64,000 nucleotides of DNA, taken from assembly GCF_037042905.1 (NCBI RefSeq), contig NC_087249.1:36657401-36721400 (forward strand). The letters are read 5' to 3'. Shown one piece after another: positions 23,101 to 34,751 of the stretch (position 1 is its first letter; every line of letters begins with the position of its first letter). Source of the stretch: Lytechinus pictus. Taxonomy: Eukaryota; Echinodermata; Echinoidea; Temnopleuroida; Toxopneustidae. The position numbers and the translations under genes are program-made. The notes under the pieces are model-generated. The model worked only from the letters and a program-made list of their open reading frames with translations. It was not told the DNA's origin and made no database searches.

Positions 23101-26100
23101 ATGATGGCAAACAGGTTAAAAAATAACCATAATGCACCGGGTGGTGAAGGCATAGCGATTATTAAGTATAGGAGAACTATTAATCGCCGTGACATTCAGA
23201 TCCTATATTTATGCTCATAAGCTCGGCAGAGCTACGAGATAGTGACAGATACCGCTAAGCGCTGATGGTGCTAATATCGGAGTCGTCCTCACTACAGCGG
23301 CGATCGCTGGAGGATGGGTGTCTTTACTAGCCCTGACTCTAACCTTACAAGGAAGAGTAGGAGTTAAAAGTAAAGAAAGGGCACCCTTACTTTCGTATAG
23401 AAAGTGAGGTTCAGGCCAAAAGCCGACGGTCCCGTCGCCTGGGCGGACGGTCCACGGGCGTGATAGGTTGCCCTCTTAAAAACAGCCAAACATTCTCATG
23501 AGAGAAGGAAGGCATGCGGTATGTTAGAAATTCTTACCTCCAATCTACAGGCCCGCCTAGGGGGTAGAATGAAGAGAGTTACCGCTGAAAGAGCTATCGC
23601 CGTAAGCGATGCCCGGTCAAACTGTGAAGCTTGACGTATAGGGCGAATTCGGGAGTACCTGCATATTAATGGGGGATACCCATGCAGGTGAACTCGCCGA
23701 TGGCTCCCCGGAGTGCGGGCTGGCGGGAGAAACTCAATCCGCTCAATGCAGCGACATACGGGGGCTTGCCGACTTGCTGGGTGAGACCCATACGTCAGCA
23801 GCACCTGTGCATATCGTGAAATCACCGTGCGGGTGAAAGTGCCAGCAATTTCAAAGAAAAGGGCCGGCGGCTGGTGCGAGGCTGCTGATAAGCCCGGCAG
23901 TCGCGTAGCGGCGGTCTATAATGACGGAGAACACGAGGGTAAGAACCCGTAATGGTCGGGACGTGTTGATGCAACCTGTAAGGATGCAACGTTCAGCCGT
24001 CGGTCACAGAGAGCTTGCCGACATGTTGGCTTGAAAGCCGTATGTCGGAAGCACCTGCATAGAAACGGGGTCACCGTGTAGAGGAACAGCGTTTCAATAA
24101 AAGCCCGGCGTGAGAGGGCAGGTGACTGCTTGAACAGCACGGTGCTTAGCACGGCGGCTGAAGCTGACATGAAGCGTGGGGGAATTTACCCGCACTGCTC
24201 GTGGGCGTGTGAAGCAACATGAGAGTTGCGACGCCTGACCCACAATTATCAGGAGTCTGGTGACATAATGGGGGGCAATGCCCGTATGTCGATAACACCT
24301 GTGTATTAGCGGGAATTTCCCTTGCAGGTGCGTGAGCCGGCGAATCATGAAATTGCCGGTGACTCTCCGAGGTGTGAGATGGCGAATGTCTGCTTGACCT
24401 GCCCGGTGCTTGACACGGCGGTTTTAGCTGACAGAGAGCATGAGGATAAAAATCTGTGATGCTCGAGGGCGTTCTGTTGTAACATGAAGTTACGACGCCT
24501 GGCCATCGGCACAAGAATTACAAAGAAAGGTCTGCCCGCGAAGCGGGGTTAGCAACCTCGAATTTCTTCTTCTTCCTCTTCTATGCGGCCCCTGCCGGGG
24601 GGGGCAGAAGAGGGCACAAGAGACAGGGGGGACGTGATATCTCGCATGAGAAAAGTCACCCAAATCTGATCAAGCCGTTTAGGCACATGAACGTTAATTC
24701 CACGGTTCCACCTTTAAGGGCAGGTGGACGCGATTCCACGGTTCCACCCTGATCAGATAATCATGAGATTGACGGGGTCGAGCTCACGTGTCTCTAGCGA
24801 CTAGGGGCTGGTAGCCCTTTGCTAATGCTCCCTGAAGGAGACTGACAAAGCATTTAGCCTAGTCTGTGCCGGGAAAAGAGTCCCATGCTCTTAACCCGGA
24901 CTTGTTGGATTCGATAGCCGGTGGGTCAAGCAGCCCTGGAGGGGTGAGGTTTTCTATACTAGTACAACACTCCCCAAAATAGGTTCAGGTCCCGTCGAGG
25001 GAGCCTTGGCTATCACCTTTCAGGCACGTGGCCGCAGCGCCATGGTTCCACCGTAAAACGCTCGGGCACGTGGGCGCGGTTCCACGGTTCCACCCTCTTG
25101 GGCACGTGGACGCAACTCCACGGTTCCACCCTCCTTTTTCCAGGGCACGTGGACGCAAACCACGGTTCCACCCTTTATAGAGTCCATCGCAAAGGGTCTC
25201 ACTCTTTTGCCCTCATACTCACCGCCGCTGATCACGGGAACAAAATACCATGTCTGGTTCTCTCCCAGCGGCAGGTTTGGAGTCATCAAGAGATGAGTCA
25301 AAAGAGCTCATCTACCTGGTAAGTTCTTAGCCTGAAAGAACAAGAGGGTCGAAAAAAGAGAGGGGGCGGAGGGGTGGGTGGGCAAGAAAGGTGACAAAGC
25401 AAGATCCTTTTCAGAAAATATTAATAAAAGAATTAATAACTTCGGAAAAAACAGGACCGACTTCTTAAACTTGAGATCAAACAAAGTTAAGAAGCTTTTT
25501 TTTTTCTTCAATCAATTACACGTATACATGACGTTAATTGATTAAAAACAGAAAATGTCTTAGTCCAAGACGAAGAGCAGGACCAGCTAAGAAAAAATAA
25601 CACAAGGTTTTTTTGTTTTTTTTGACAAAGGTCAAAAGAAATAAGTAATGGAGCTGATCTGAAAGAAAGAAGTAAAAACTTACTTCCCTTAAACTGGAAA
25701 GCCGAAAACTCATTAGCGAAAACAAAGGACGCTAATAGAGAACCAGGGGGGGGGGCTTCCCCAAAAAAATTAAGAGAAAAAATATTTTAAGAAAATAAGT
25801 CTTTAAAAAAAATTTCAATAAAAAATAATTATTAAAATTAATTAATAATTAAACAATTAAACAATTAATTAATTCATTAATTAATCAATCAATCAATTAA
25901 TCAAACAAGAACAAAAGATTGATTGAGACAATCAACCGACTCACAAAAGAACAAGTTGAAAACAAGTTTGAGAACAAACAAGGACGACGCTCCTACCTGT
26001 CCCATAGCCTAAGCTGTGGAGAGGAAATAAAATCAATTCAATTCAAGACGAGGCAAAGGAGCAAGTCAAGAATTATAAAAAATTTAAAAAAGGATTATAA

Positions 26101-26580
26101 AGAAAAAAGGGAGCGTCGTATCAATGCCTACGGCACGCAGGTAGTGCGCGGAGCTACAGGGAAAGGAAGCGGAAGCAACCCGTCTGTGAGAAAACGAAAC
26201 TGACGGTTCGGAACTCACAAGTTTATTTAAAGAAAAACGTGAATAATAACACGAAAGCTCCGTGCAGTAGAGATATAAATGAAATCAATCTAAAGCCGAA
26301 GGGCAAAGGATTGAAATAGGCTGTAAATACATAGATAAATATGTAAACAACGGACACTTTTTAAGAAGTAAAGTGGGAGTGTACTTAGCTAACGTCTGAT
26401 CACGGCGGCAGGCGAAAGTAAAAGAGGAAATGGACGCCTAGTTGCGTGATGATCTTGGGATAGTGCGTGCGTAGGGAGATGCTGCGCGCGCGCAAGAAAA
26501 ATTGTGTACTTTTATTCGGCATGCAAGTTAATCGTAATGAACTAGCAAATCAAATGAGTATATCCCAGTTATTGATGTAA
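20175..26580 (-). mobile_element. DIRS-like retrotransposon, full-length copy B
   Basis: 6406 bp with inverted terminal repeats (20175-20335, 26424-26580), an internal complementary region (20391-20490) and ATT next to each end (20172-20174, 26581-26583). Read on the minus strand it matches copy E region by region: 5' AT-rich tract (25790-25910), exon-like segment near 25190-25310, CACGTG repeats (25020-25180), hairpin repeat array (23650-24520), RT-like relic (near 22130-22330), RNase-H-like relic (near 21790-21960) and recombinase relic (near 20750-20960). GC content is clearly higher than in the flanks. All coding regions have multiple stops or frameshifts shared with C and E. It lies in the putative host intron in sense orientation. 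Confidence 0.85.
20391..20490. repeat. Internal complementary region of DIRS copy B
   Basis: This segment joins sequences complementary to the two element ends: TTCAAATGAGTATATCC...TATTTTCAT complements the left end, then AAT, then TTACATCAATAACTGGG complements the right end. A circle-junction copy of this kind is the hallmark of DIRS elements. It is also present in C (35633-35723) and E (59684-59779). Confidence 0.85.
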
Positions 26581-26583
26581 ATT

Positions 26584-26721
26584 GTATGATCTCTGTTGCA
26601 TCTGAAACGGGGGTGGTAGTTATCAATGGAAAGAGAGCAGTCTGGAATAGAGGAATGACACCAGGTTTCCATAATACATGCCACATCAACTTTATGTTCA
26701 TGGAGTAAGACTGAAACGGAA
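26584..26721 (-). pseudogene. LINE endonuclease fragment
   Basis: Minus-strand reading gives SVSVLLHEHKVDVACIMETW...SIDNYHPRFRCNRD, the start of a LINE AP-endonuclease domain (ETW motif). It lies between DIRS copy B and exon 26727-26843, cut at the DIRS insertion point. Confidence 0.7.
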
Positions 26722-26726
26722 CTTAC

Positions 26727-26843
26727 CATATCAAATGTCATATGGTCAGTTGGTAATGTCTTGAGGATTTCTTCATAAACTTCTTTGATTTCTTGTCCTC
26801 TAAACAGGTTAGCATCAAGTTTCTTAATAGTGGTTCCATCAAC
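26727..26843 (-). CDS. Host gene exon (VDGTTIKKLDAN)
   Basis: A 117-nt exon of exactly 39 codons, phase 0 at both ends: acceptor ending GACACAAAG, donor GTAAGT. It encodes VDGTTIKKLDANLFRGQEIK and ends in LPTDHMTFDM. The product is charged and probably helical (EIKEVYEEILKTL). A LINE endonuclease relic directly follows the donor in the intron. The exon follows 27830-27946 in phase. Family not recognised. Confidence 0.7.
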
Positions 26844-27244
26844 CTTTGTGTCAAAACAAAATATAATATTAGAAAATAATGTTATTTGCAACTCAGTGAA
26901 AACCATGCTCCACTACCTTTTATCCAGTTGTTTATAAAGCTTAGATGAGAACCATAAGAGGAGTAGAAGTAGAATTCGAAAATCAAAGTGAAAAAAAAAT
27001 CAACTTTAATCCTTTCACTATAAATATGTTCATACATGTTCATACATTAGTGTAATTATGTCTTTCAATATTTCAAGATCCAATCTAAAGTTAATAGTAA
27101 ATTTAACAAATTATGTAAATATTAATCCATAACTTATTAGCTACATATTAAACACATCAATGCAAGTTTTATGCATTTTTGCTGCTTGCTCGCAGAGCAT
27201 TTTGCTTAATAGAAACCATCAAATTAGCATTTTTAGGACAAGGC

Positions 27245-27480
27245 TTTAATAATAATAATAATAATAATGTGACTTATAAAGCGCCAAATCCACTCTGTAG
27301 AGTGCTCAAGGCGCATAAAGAGCTAAGAGTAAAATAAAAAAGTTTTCAGAAGATTTTTTAAAGTTTCGACAGAGGTACATTTTTTATGTCTTCAGGAAGG
27401 CTATTCCACAAAGTGGGGCATGCAAAAGCAAATGATCTTTCCCCCTAAGTTCATCAATTCATATTTTTACAACACCTTTG
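27245..27480. repeat. Dispersed repeat with (AAT)n and GCGCC blocks
   Basis: (AAT)n at 27250-27270 is followed by TTATAAAGCGCCAAATCC, GCTCAAGGCGCA and GGCTATTCCACAAAGTGGGG. It resembles common marine-invertebrate interspersed repeats and the fragments at 4285-5110. The remaining 26844-27244 and 27481-27829 show nothing recognisable. Confidence 0.55.
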
Positions 27481-27829
27481 CCTGACACAGTTATCTTAGC
27501 CAAATAAGAAGCACAGAAATCACAATTATCAGTCAAGATCTGTAAGTTCCATTCATTTAAGCATGAAGTAATTTCAGTTTACTGTTCCTTAGCAAAGTGT
27601 AAAAAATAATGAATTTGCAGCCTGGAAACAAATAAAATAATCTATGGAATTATGCTAAAATAACTGGATTTCTCTTGACATATCATATTCACTTTCATCA
27701 TGTTAGGCATGAAATTAGGCTGGCAGATCTAAAGCGGCCCACACAACAAAAACAATAATATATTTTCCACTTCTGATGTCATAGATCCAAAACACACTAT
27801 AACCAATTAAAGTAAATCCTATAACTTAC

Positions 27830-27946
27830 AATGATGATGTCACAGCATCGCTCAAACTGTATGACATCAGATACATCAGGACAGTCACAAGCACAATAAA
27901 ATTCATTTTTGAAGCCTGCTAAATTGCATTTTCCTTTAGCAAAATA
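27830..27946 (-). CDS. Host gene exon, Cys-rich (FYCACDCPDVSD)
   Basis: Acceptor TTCACTGCTTGCCAG, donor GTAAGT, 117 nt, phase 0 to phase 0. It encodes YFAKGKCNLAGFKNEF then YCACDCPDVSDVIQFERCCDIII, with six cysteines in 39 residues (one C, then C-x-C-x-C, then CC). The spacing suggests disulphide pairs in an extracellular or lumenal domain, but no named domain is recognised. The cysteine density and clean splice sites make chance unlikely. Confidence 0.75.
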
Positions 27947-28322
27947 CTGGCAAGCAGTGAAAATACAGAAAACTAGCATTGTTAAAGCCTATTAACCTTC
28001 GATTTGTCCATATCCCTTTTTGCTTCAGATAGTCTTTAAAGAGCATTTTAAGATAAGAACATAGCCATACACTTCATGTATCTTTATTATAGAAGAGGTC
28101 AAAGCTGAAATTCAATTCATTCACAAAGATTTGCTTTATCTTTTCTCTATGGTAAAATGCGGGAAAGGCATTGCACTTCCATCCACTACCTGCAAAACAA
28201 ATGGCTTTGTTTACTGTGTTGATGGTCTCAAAATGGCGGCTGATGACTTCAGTCCACGCCGCTTCACCGCCCATCCAAATGGTATACAGATAAGTGTGTT
28301 AAACCTGACTTTAGAATATGGG

Positions 28323-28675
28323 TGCCAACTCGTCCAGTCCCATGGTCTATCTTCATATAGTCTTATGCCATTCTGTCCACCAATATTTCGTCTAAAAGCC
28401 ACTTGGTCCAATATTCACTTCGTCTAATCACCAGTTCGTCTATGACCATTTCATCTTATAACTAGTTGGTCTAATACCCATTTTCTTTTTATTCATTTCC
28501 AGCAATTAACACTTAATCCCATTAGACCAAACGACATATGGACTTGGCTATTGGACTAAATGGTTACTCAACGAAATGGTGAGCGGACGAAATGGCAATT
28601 AGACCAAGTGGACAGTGGACGAAATGATGGTAGACAAAATGATAGTAGACAAATTGGGGATTGGACGAATTGGCA
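28323..28675. mobile_element. Fold-back/palindromic MITE (TTGGTCTAAT / CATTTCGTC)
   Basis: A ~350-bp near-palindrome. The left half has repeated TCGTCTAA and TTGGTCTAAT words; the right half has their complements (GGACGAAATGG, ATTAGACCAA). Ends TGCCAACTCGTCC and GGACGAATTGGCA. No coding potential. Confidence 0.75.
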
Positions 28676-28712
28676 TTAGGCCAATCAGAAATAAACAGCA
28701 CCAAACCCTTAC

Positions 28713-28878
28713 ATCATCGGTAAGTTCATTGAAGACTGTCTTATACAGGTTGATAGTGACTGCGGTCTGACTGACCCTCTCTGATACCCGTACATCTGAT
28801 GTCCTTATTGTTGATTTATTAGGCATTTTAGTAGTCACTGTAGCAGGTTGGGGATAAGTTGGCTCTCTGATCTTGATC
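28713..28878 (-). CDS. Host gene exon (SERVSQTAVTINLYKTVFN)
   Basis: A 166-nt exon: acceptor ending TTCTGTAG, donor GTAAGG. One base completes a previous codon, then 55 codons encode IKIREPTYPQPATVTTKMPN through ERVSQTAVTINLYKTVFNEL to TDD. It ends in phase 0 and joins in frame to 27830-27946. Its first half is Pro/Thr/Lys-rich and probably flexible; the second half looks helical. This is the most upstream exon I could support, so the 5' end of the gene lies at higher coordinates. Confidence 0.65.
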
Positions 28879-28936
28879 CTACAGAAGACAGATAAATGAT
28901 TGCATATTCAAATAGCATTTTCTAACTTTTAAAGGG

Positions 28937-31104
28937 AAAGTTCACCCAGGCAATGGTTTAATAACAAGGTGGTTCGCGAACCACGAGTATCGCCTGATTT
29001 CTTGTTTGGACTCTAAAACCACAAATAGTAGAGCGGATAAGCCGAACAATTGTGCAAATTATGACTAAAGCATGAAACTTTCACAAGTATTAGTATATGC
29101 CGTAAGATTTATTTTAAAGATGGGAGGTAAATTTTTAAATGCCATTTCCCATGTAAATGGTAAATAAACATGATATAGATGACCAAAATGATAATTTTCA
29201 GGCTCCCAATTGAATACATATGAAATTTAGAAATATTCAAGATCACCAAGATAGTTCCAACTGGTCCGTTGTCATGGCAACGGCTTGTTTTTCCCCAGAA
29301 AAATAAAAATTTTGATTAAAAAACTGTTGTAGAATATGATTTCTCTTTCATTTCCCCTAATTCTACAATGTTAAACAAAGATATTTTGGTTGCTAAATGT
29401 GTAAATTACATCTCAAGCCATTGCCATGGCAACCAAATAACATCTAATTTACAAAAATAACATGGTTGACAAGACAATGGACAGGTGGAAAATACAATTA
29501 GAATTGACTTAATCTGTATGCTTAAGTTTTGATCCCCTCATTTGAACAAAAAATAGTTAAAATACAGAAAGTGTTCCGCACTAGGAGTTCTTTATAAATA
29601 TAAAAAATTATGTTGCCTTGGTAATGCTTGAATTAAATTAAAAAAGAAACAATTTTTCAAAGGGCCCGTTGTCATGGCAATAGCTTATTTCCCTCTAGAA
29701 AGGTAAAAATATTGATTAAAATGTAGAATACATGTATGATCATCATTCCATTTTCCCTAATTTTAAGGTACTAATCAAGGTATGTTTGTGACTAAATTTA
29801 TAAATGTAACATCTTAAGCCATTGCCATGGCAACCAGATAACATCTGATTTAAAAAATAAAAAAAACATGGATGACAAGGTTATGGACAGGTGAAAAAAA
29901 ATATGAAAATTAACTTAATGTACATGCCTAAGGTTTGACCTACTCAATTAATTAAGGGAAAATAATACAGTGAGTGTTCTGCATGAACTAATTAGAATGA
30001 TAAACATTGATGTTGCCTTGGTAATACTTGAATTCAACGATAAATATCAATGTTCCAAATGGCCTGTTGCCATAGCAACGGATCATTTACCCAAGAAAAG
30101 TACCAGTTTTGATTTTGAAAAGGACTGTATAATCTGATTTTTCTTTCATTTCCCCTAGTTTTAGGGTAAGAATGGATATGTTTGCTGTTAACATGCAAAT
30201 AACATCTAAAGCCATTGTCATGGCAACCAATTAACATCTAATTTGAAAAAAAATAACATGGTTGACATGATAATGGACAGGTGGAAATGCAATATATAAC
30301 AATTAACTCAAGGTTTGACCCAGTCATTTAATTTTGAACAAAGATTACAGTGTTTCGCATAAGTTCATGAGGTTGCCTTGGTAATGCTTGGATTTAATGA
30401 TAAATATCAATGCTGCATATGGCCCGTTGCCATGGCAACGACTCCTTTTTTCCCCAAGAAAAGTACCAAATTTGATCGAAAAACAGTTTAGAATCTGCAT
30501 TTTGTCATATAAAATTTCCCCTAATTTTAGGGTGCAAAGCATAGATAACTATGTTTGCTGTTGATATACAAATAACTTAAGCCATTGCCATGACAACCAT
30601 ATACCATCTAATTTCAGTGGCTTAATTTGGTTTCTACTTTCTATGCAATGGTTTTAAGGGTGAAGTAGTACATTGGGACTAGTTACAAGGACAGCCAGTG
30701 GTCTGATGTGTCCAAAACCCTAAGACGGCTTCCAAAAATGGAGTTTGAAATGGCTGTTGATATATAAATGGACATAGCTCATTTCATATCCGTTGCCATG
30801 GCAATGGACCAATTGGAGCTATCTTGGTGATCTTGAATATCTGTAAATTTCATATGTATTCATTGGGAGCCTGAAAATTATCATTTTGGTCATCTATATC
30901 ATGTTTATTTACCATTTACATGGGAATGTATGTAATTTTGGAGAAATTAATCCGTTGCCATGGCAACGGCCGAAAATGGCATAAAAAAATTTACCTCCCA
31001 TCTTTAAAATAAATCTTACTGCATATACTAATACTTGTGAAAGTTTCATGCTTTAGTCAAAATTTGCACAATTGTTGTGATTTTTGGAGCTTATCCGCTC
31101 TACT
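28937..31104. mobile_element. Inverted-repeat element with X-box tandem array
   Basis: Segments 28985-29281 and 30792-31104 are inverted copies of each other (TIR ~290 bp; for example GTAGAGCGGATAAGC and its complement). Between them are about four ~360-400 bp tandem units. Each unit carries two copies of (G/A)TTG(C/T)CATGGCAAC. Ten such sites are present: 29268, 29420, 29668, 29821, 30066, 30214, 30426, 30584, 30792 and 30954. The outermost left end starts near AAGTTCACCC; the right end is cut at the LINE fragment starting 31105. No ORF. Confidence 0.78.
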
Positions 31105-31488
31105 AAAAGAAACTCAGGCTCTCATGATATGTCACTTAGATAATTGTAATAGTTTGCTTCGTAACATAGTGGATACTCAGCTACATGTAACTAAACTCCA
31201 AGATATTCAGAACTCTGCAGCGAGATTGATAACCCGAACTAAAAAGTATTCTCATATAAGCCCTGTCCTCAAACAGCTGCACTGGCTTCCGATCAAATCA
31301 CGCATAAACTTTAAGCTACTGTTACCTATAAATGTCTTAACTCCTTGGCCCCTGAATATCTCAGTGAGGAATCAAGATATGTCGCTTCATGTAATCTAAG
31401 ATCTTCATGTACAGAGATATCTCCTTAAATGTCCCGTTGTTCAGACCAAGTTCTATGGGGAGAGGTCATTTTGTTATGCTGCCCCTAA
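31105..31488 (+). pseudogene. LINE RT C-terminal fragment (L2/CR1-like)
   Basis: Reads LDNCNSLLRNI, LQDIQNSAARLITRTKKYSH and PVLKQLHWLPIKSRINFK, the conserved region after the RT in L2/CR1 LINEs. It breaks near 31340 by frameshift. The coding resumes at 32493 after an insertion, where the same bases TATGCTGCCCCTAA recur. Confidence 0.8.
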
Positions 31489-32492
31489 ATCCATGAATAT
31501 TACTATAATTCATCCAGTAAGCTGAAAAATATTAATCAGTTATAAATCTTTTACTGGAAAATTGTGAACATTGTACATTTGAAGCTCACAATGTTCAACA
31601 AGTGGAACGCCTCTGGCAGTCTCGCCTGCATTACGCAATTCGATATAGCAGCAGTGCTGCCTTTGAAAACAGCTAATGAATAATGATTCACAGAAGAAAA
31701 CACTAATATGATAATAAAATATTATGTCCATTGACCAAAAATGACCTTAGACCATGATCATGTGACCTAAGACATGTGCAAAACGATCATTCATACTTAA
31801 TTTTTCATGAGCTAGATCCATAAACTTTCTAAGTTATAATGCCAATTCAACACATATTCCCAACACAGCCACAGTTCATTGACCTTTAAGTGACCTTTGA
31901 CCTTGGTCATGTGACCTAAAACTCGCACAGAATGTTTAAGGATACATGGTTGCTCTTATGTCCATGTTTCATGAACTAGATCCATAAACTTTAAAAGTTA
32001 TGACAATTCCTCAAATAACCCCAACATGGCCAAAGTTCATTGACCTTTAAATGACCTTTGACCTTAATCATATGACCTGAAACTAAGGCAGGATCTACAG
32101 TGATACACTATTACCTTATGTCTAAGTTTTATGAACTAGGACCATATACTTTCTAAGTTATGGTGACATTTCAAAAAACTTAACCTTGGTTAAGATTTCG
32201 TTATTCAGTCCCCCAACATGGTCTAAGATCATTGACACTAAATGACCTTTGGCCTTAGTCATGTCACCTGATACTCAGGCAGGATGTTCAGTAATACTTG
32301 ATGACCCTTATGTTCAAGTTTCATGAACTATGCCCATATACTTTTTAAGTTATGATGACATTTAAAAAACTTAACCTTGGTTAAGATTTCAATGTTGACG
32401 ATGCCCCCGCCGTCGGAAAAGCGGTGCCTTTTGTCTCGCTCTGCTATGCAGGCGAGACAAAAATTTCCAGTAAAAGATTCATGTTTGATTAA
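31489..32492 (+). mobile_element. Tandem-core element family 1, copy 2, with 14-bp target duplication
   Basis: Inserted into the LINE fragment between direct repeats TATGCTGCCCCTAA (31475-31488 and 32493-32506). The family-1 body runs 31596-32467 with the same left arm (GTGGAACGCCTCTGGCAG), DR1-bearing units and hairpin end as 2009-3056. Perfect TGACCTTTGACCT lies at 31891 and 32052. Outside the body are inverted flanks, AATCTTTTACTGGAAA at ~31549 and its complement at ~32465, so a second inverted-repeat layer encloses the body. A 14-bp duplication suggests target-primed insertion or carriage by a retroelement. Confidence 0.75.
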
Positions 32493-32640
32493 TATGCTGC
32501 CCCTAAGCTTTGGAATACGATCCCATCTTCCATCAAGGAGGCATCCACATGCTCTCCATTCAAAAGCTGCCTCAAAACTGATTTGTTTACTTCTTACTTT
32601 TACTTTTATCCAGCTACATGTATGCTTGTAAGACTACATG
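32493..32640 (+). pseudogene. LINE fragment, 3' continuation of 31105-31488
   Basis: Continues the interrupted LINE with AAPKLWNTIPSSIKEAS...FKSCLKTDLF, the usual C-terminus of L2/CR1 ORF2. The next LINE starts at ~32645. Confidence 0.75.
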
Positions 32641-32644
32641 TATT

Positions 32645-34751
32645 CACGTCTTTCATGAATTCATGTTGTTCCACAAGGCAGACTTTCAGCACTTGAACAA
32701 TCTGCTAAGGCTTTCGCCATGGGAGATGGTATTCCATGAATCTGACATCAATGCCACTTGGGAGGGCTTCGTTGACTTGTTCCAAGCTGCCTGTAGAGAT
32801 GCCATCCCATATACTCGATCTAAATCACGCAAGACGAAACCCTGGATCACTCCAGACATTAAAAGACTCATAGTGAAAAAGCGGAAATGCTTCAAGCTTG
32901 CTAAGCAGAGTTCCCTTAGCCAAGCGTGGTCTGAGTATAAGAGAGTGAGAAATGATGTCAAAAACAAAATCACTGCATCATACTGGTCATATGTTAACAA
33001 TTTGTTTTCTTTACCAGATAATAAGAAAAGATTCTTCTTATTTGTCAGATCCCGGAAATCTACTCTGCCTCCTCCTTCAATTTTAGTTGATGGAAAGGTC
33101 TTCAATCGGCCTTGTGAAATTGCAGAGGAATTCTCATCATGTTTTATTAAATTCTTCTCAGAGCCTGGAGATTGCCCTTCTCACCCATCAAGTTGCGTCT
33201 TTCCAATATCTGCTCTAAGCTCAGCACCGATCACTGCTGGTGATATTCATCAACGACTTATGCTTCTCCCAAACAGTAAGACACCTGGGCCCGACGGCAT
33301 CACCATATCCATCCTCAAACAATCTGCAGCGGTTATTGCTCCCATACTTCAGCGTATTTTTACTATTTCCCTAGCAAATGGTGAGCTCCCACAAGACTGG
33401 AAGTTGGCTAACATTACTCCGGTCTTCAAATCTGGTGATCGTTCTCATCCTGGGAACTACCGTCCTGTAGCTTTAACGTCAACTGTTTCAAAATTAATAG
33501 AGTCATGCATGGCTGAGGCAATTGACATCCACCTTCAGCTTAACTGTCATTTCACAAACTCAGCATGGCTTTACCAAGGGCAAGTCATGTGTAACACAGC
33601 TTCTACAATTAACAACTGATTGGTTGACATCACTGGATCATCGACGACCAAAGCCTATAGATGTGGTCTTCTTGGACTTTTCTCGTGCGTTTGACAAGAT
33701 ACCGCATGACATATTATTACAGAAACTTTGTAGAAACTTTAACATCAAGGGTAACTTATGGTACTGGTTGCGATCATTTCTAATTGAAAGCTCCCAACGA
33801 GTTATATACAATGGACACTACTCAGAGTGGGTTGATGTTCATTCAGGTGTCCCTCAGGGGAGTGTACTTGGCCCGACGCTATTCAATATGTTCATCAACG
33901 ATATATTTGGATGTATGAATTCCTCCCATGCACTTTTTGCCGATGATACACTCATATATCGATCCATACAGTCACCCGCTGATTAAAAGATATTGCAAGA
34001 CGATTTAGACAAGATATGTTTATGGTGTACAGCAAATCGCATGGTACTAAATGTTAGTAAAACAAAAATCATGCGCATTGTTGGAGAACTTAGAAATGTC
34101 AATAATCCCAAGTATGTCATGAGTAATAAGCCCCTGGACTCTGTCTCACAAATCAAATATCTTGGGCTAATATTAAACTCTAAACTTACCTGGCATTCCC
34201 ATGTAGAATATGTAGTATCCAAAGCAAATCGACTGCTTGGTCTCGTCACTACTATGTCACAGAGTTTATCTACAAAGGCTTTATTTGCATTTTATAAAGT
34301 ACTCCCCATTATTGAATATGGCATGCCCACGTGGTTCCTACACAACAGGTGTCTGATTGACAGAATTGAGTCTCTGCAAAGGAGAGCCACCCGTAGGGTG
34401 TTAAAGCAGAAAAAACAACAGATGTCATATGAAGACCGTCTTGGTATTTTAGAATGGCCAACACTGGCTTCTAGACGCAAATTTCTATTGATTTCGTTTT
34501 TTGCCAAGTCCCTGTTCAGACAAATTGATTCTACCATTATAATCTCCAAAACAATCATTAATGACCGTCATCAAGAAAATCTATTGTTCAGACACCTGCT
34601 GGCTAGGACCCAAAGGTTGCACTGCTCCCCAATCCACTACTTCCCAAGAGTGTGGGAGGAATTAACGCCTAGTCTACGAAACGAGTTTGTCCTGGTCTGC
34701 AGATCTTTAAATCCATGGCTACGAAGCTTACGGTCTGAGTCATTTGAATAA
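32645..34751 (+). pseudogene. LINE ORF2 reverse transcriptase, 5'-truncated
   Basis: Begins in the linker before the RT (RKTKPWITPDIKRLIVKKRK) and continues through SKTPGPDGI, NYRPVALTSTVSKLIE, HGFTKGKSC, VVFLDFSRAFDKIPH, GVPQGSVLGPTLFN and the catalytic FADD (near 33937). The C-terminal region (IKYLGLILNSKLTW, RIESLQRRATRRVL) ends at the stop at 34749-34751. Two lesions: a one-base frameshift near 33540 and a TAA at 33984-33986. The endonuclease is absent, consistent with 5' truncation on insertion. Jockey/CR1-like by motif; clade not certain. It is younger-looking than the LINE at 15.8 kb. Confidence 0.9.

Larger units (their letters stand above)
3742..28878 (-). other. Putative multi-exon host gene, minus strand, partial
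   Basis: Six exons read in the same direction with consensus-like splice sites: 28713-28878, 27830-27946, 26727-26843, 6570-6642, 4634-4797 and 3742-4069. Exons 1-4 join in phase 0 each time. The exon at 6570 ends in phase 1, while 4634-4797 opens in phase 0, so a small exon of 3n+2 nt is missing between them. A 26-nt candidate at 6298-6323 would fit the phase but has a poor donor (GTTGCT). Exons 4634-4797 and 3742-4069 join cleanly (AG+C gives Ser). That all six form one gene across a ~20 kb intron is inferred. Both ends of the gene probably lie outside the exons listed. I do not recognise the protein. Confidence 0.6.

Noticed and set aside
22652..23137. 161-codon minus-strand ORF, also open in copies C and E
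   Set aside because: Shared openness follows from recent common descent of the DIRS copies; in diverged relic D the frame is not kept.
28100..28212. Possible exon after a TTTGTTTTGCAG acceptor (minus strand)
   Set aside because: The frame compatible with the neighbouring exons hits a stop at AGATAA and no good donor follows.
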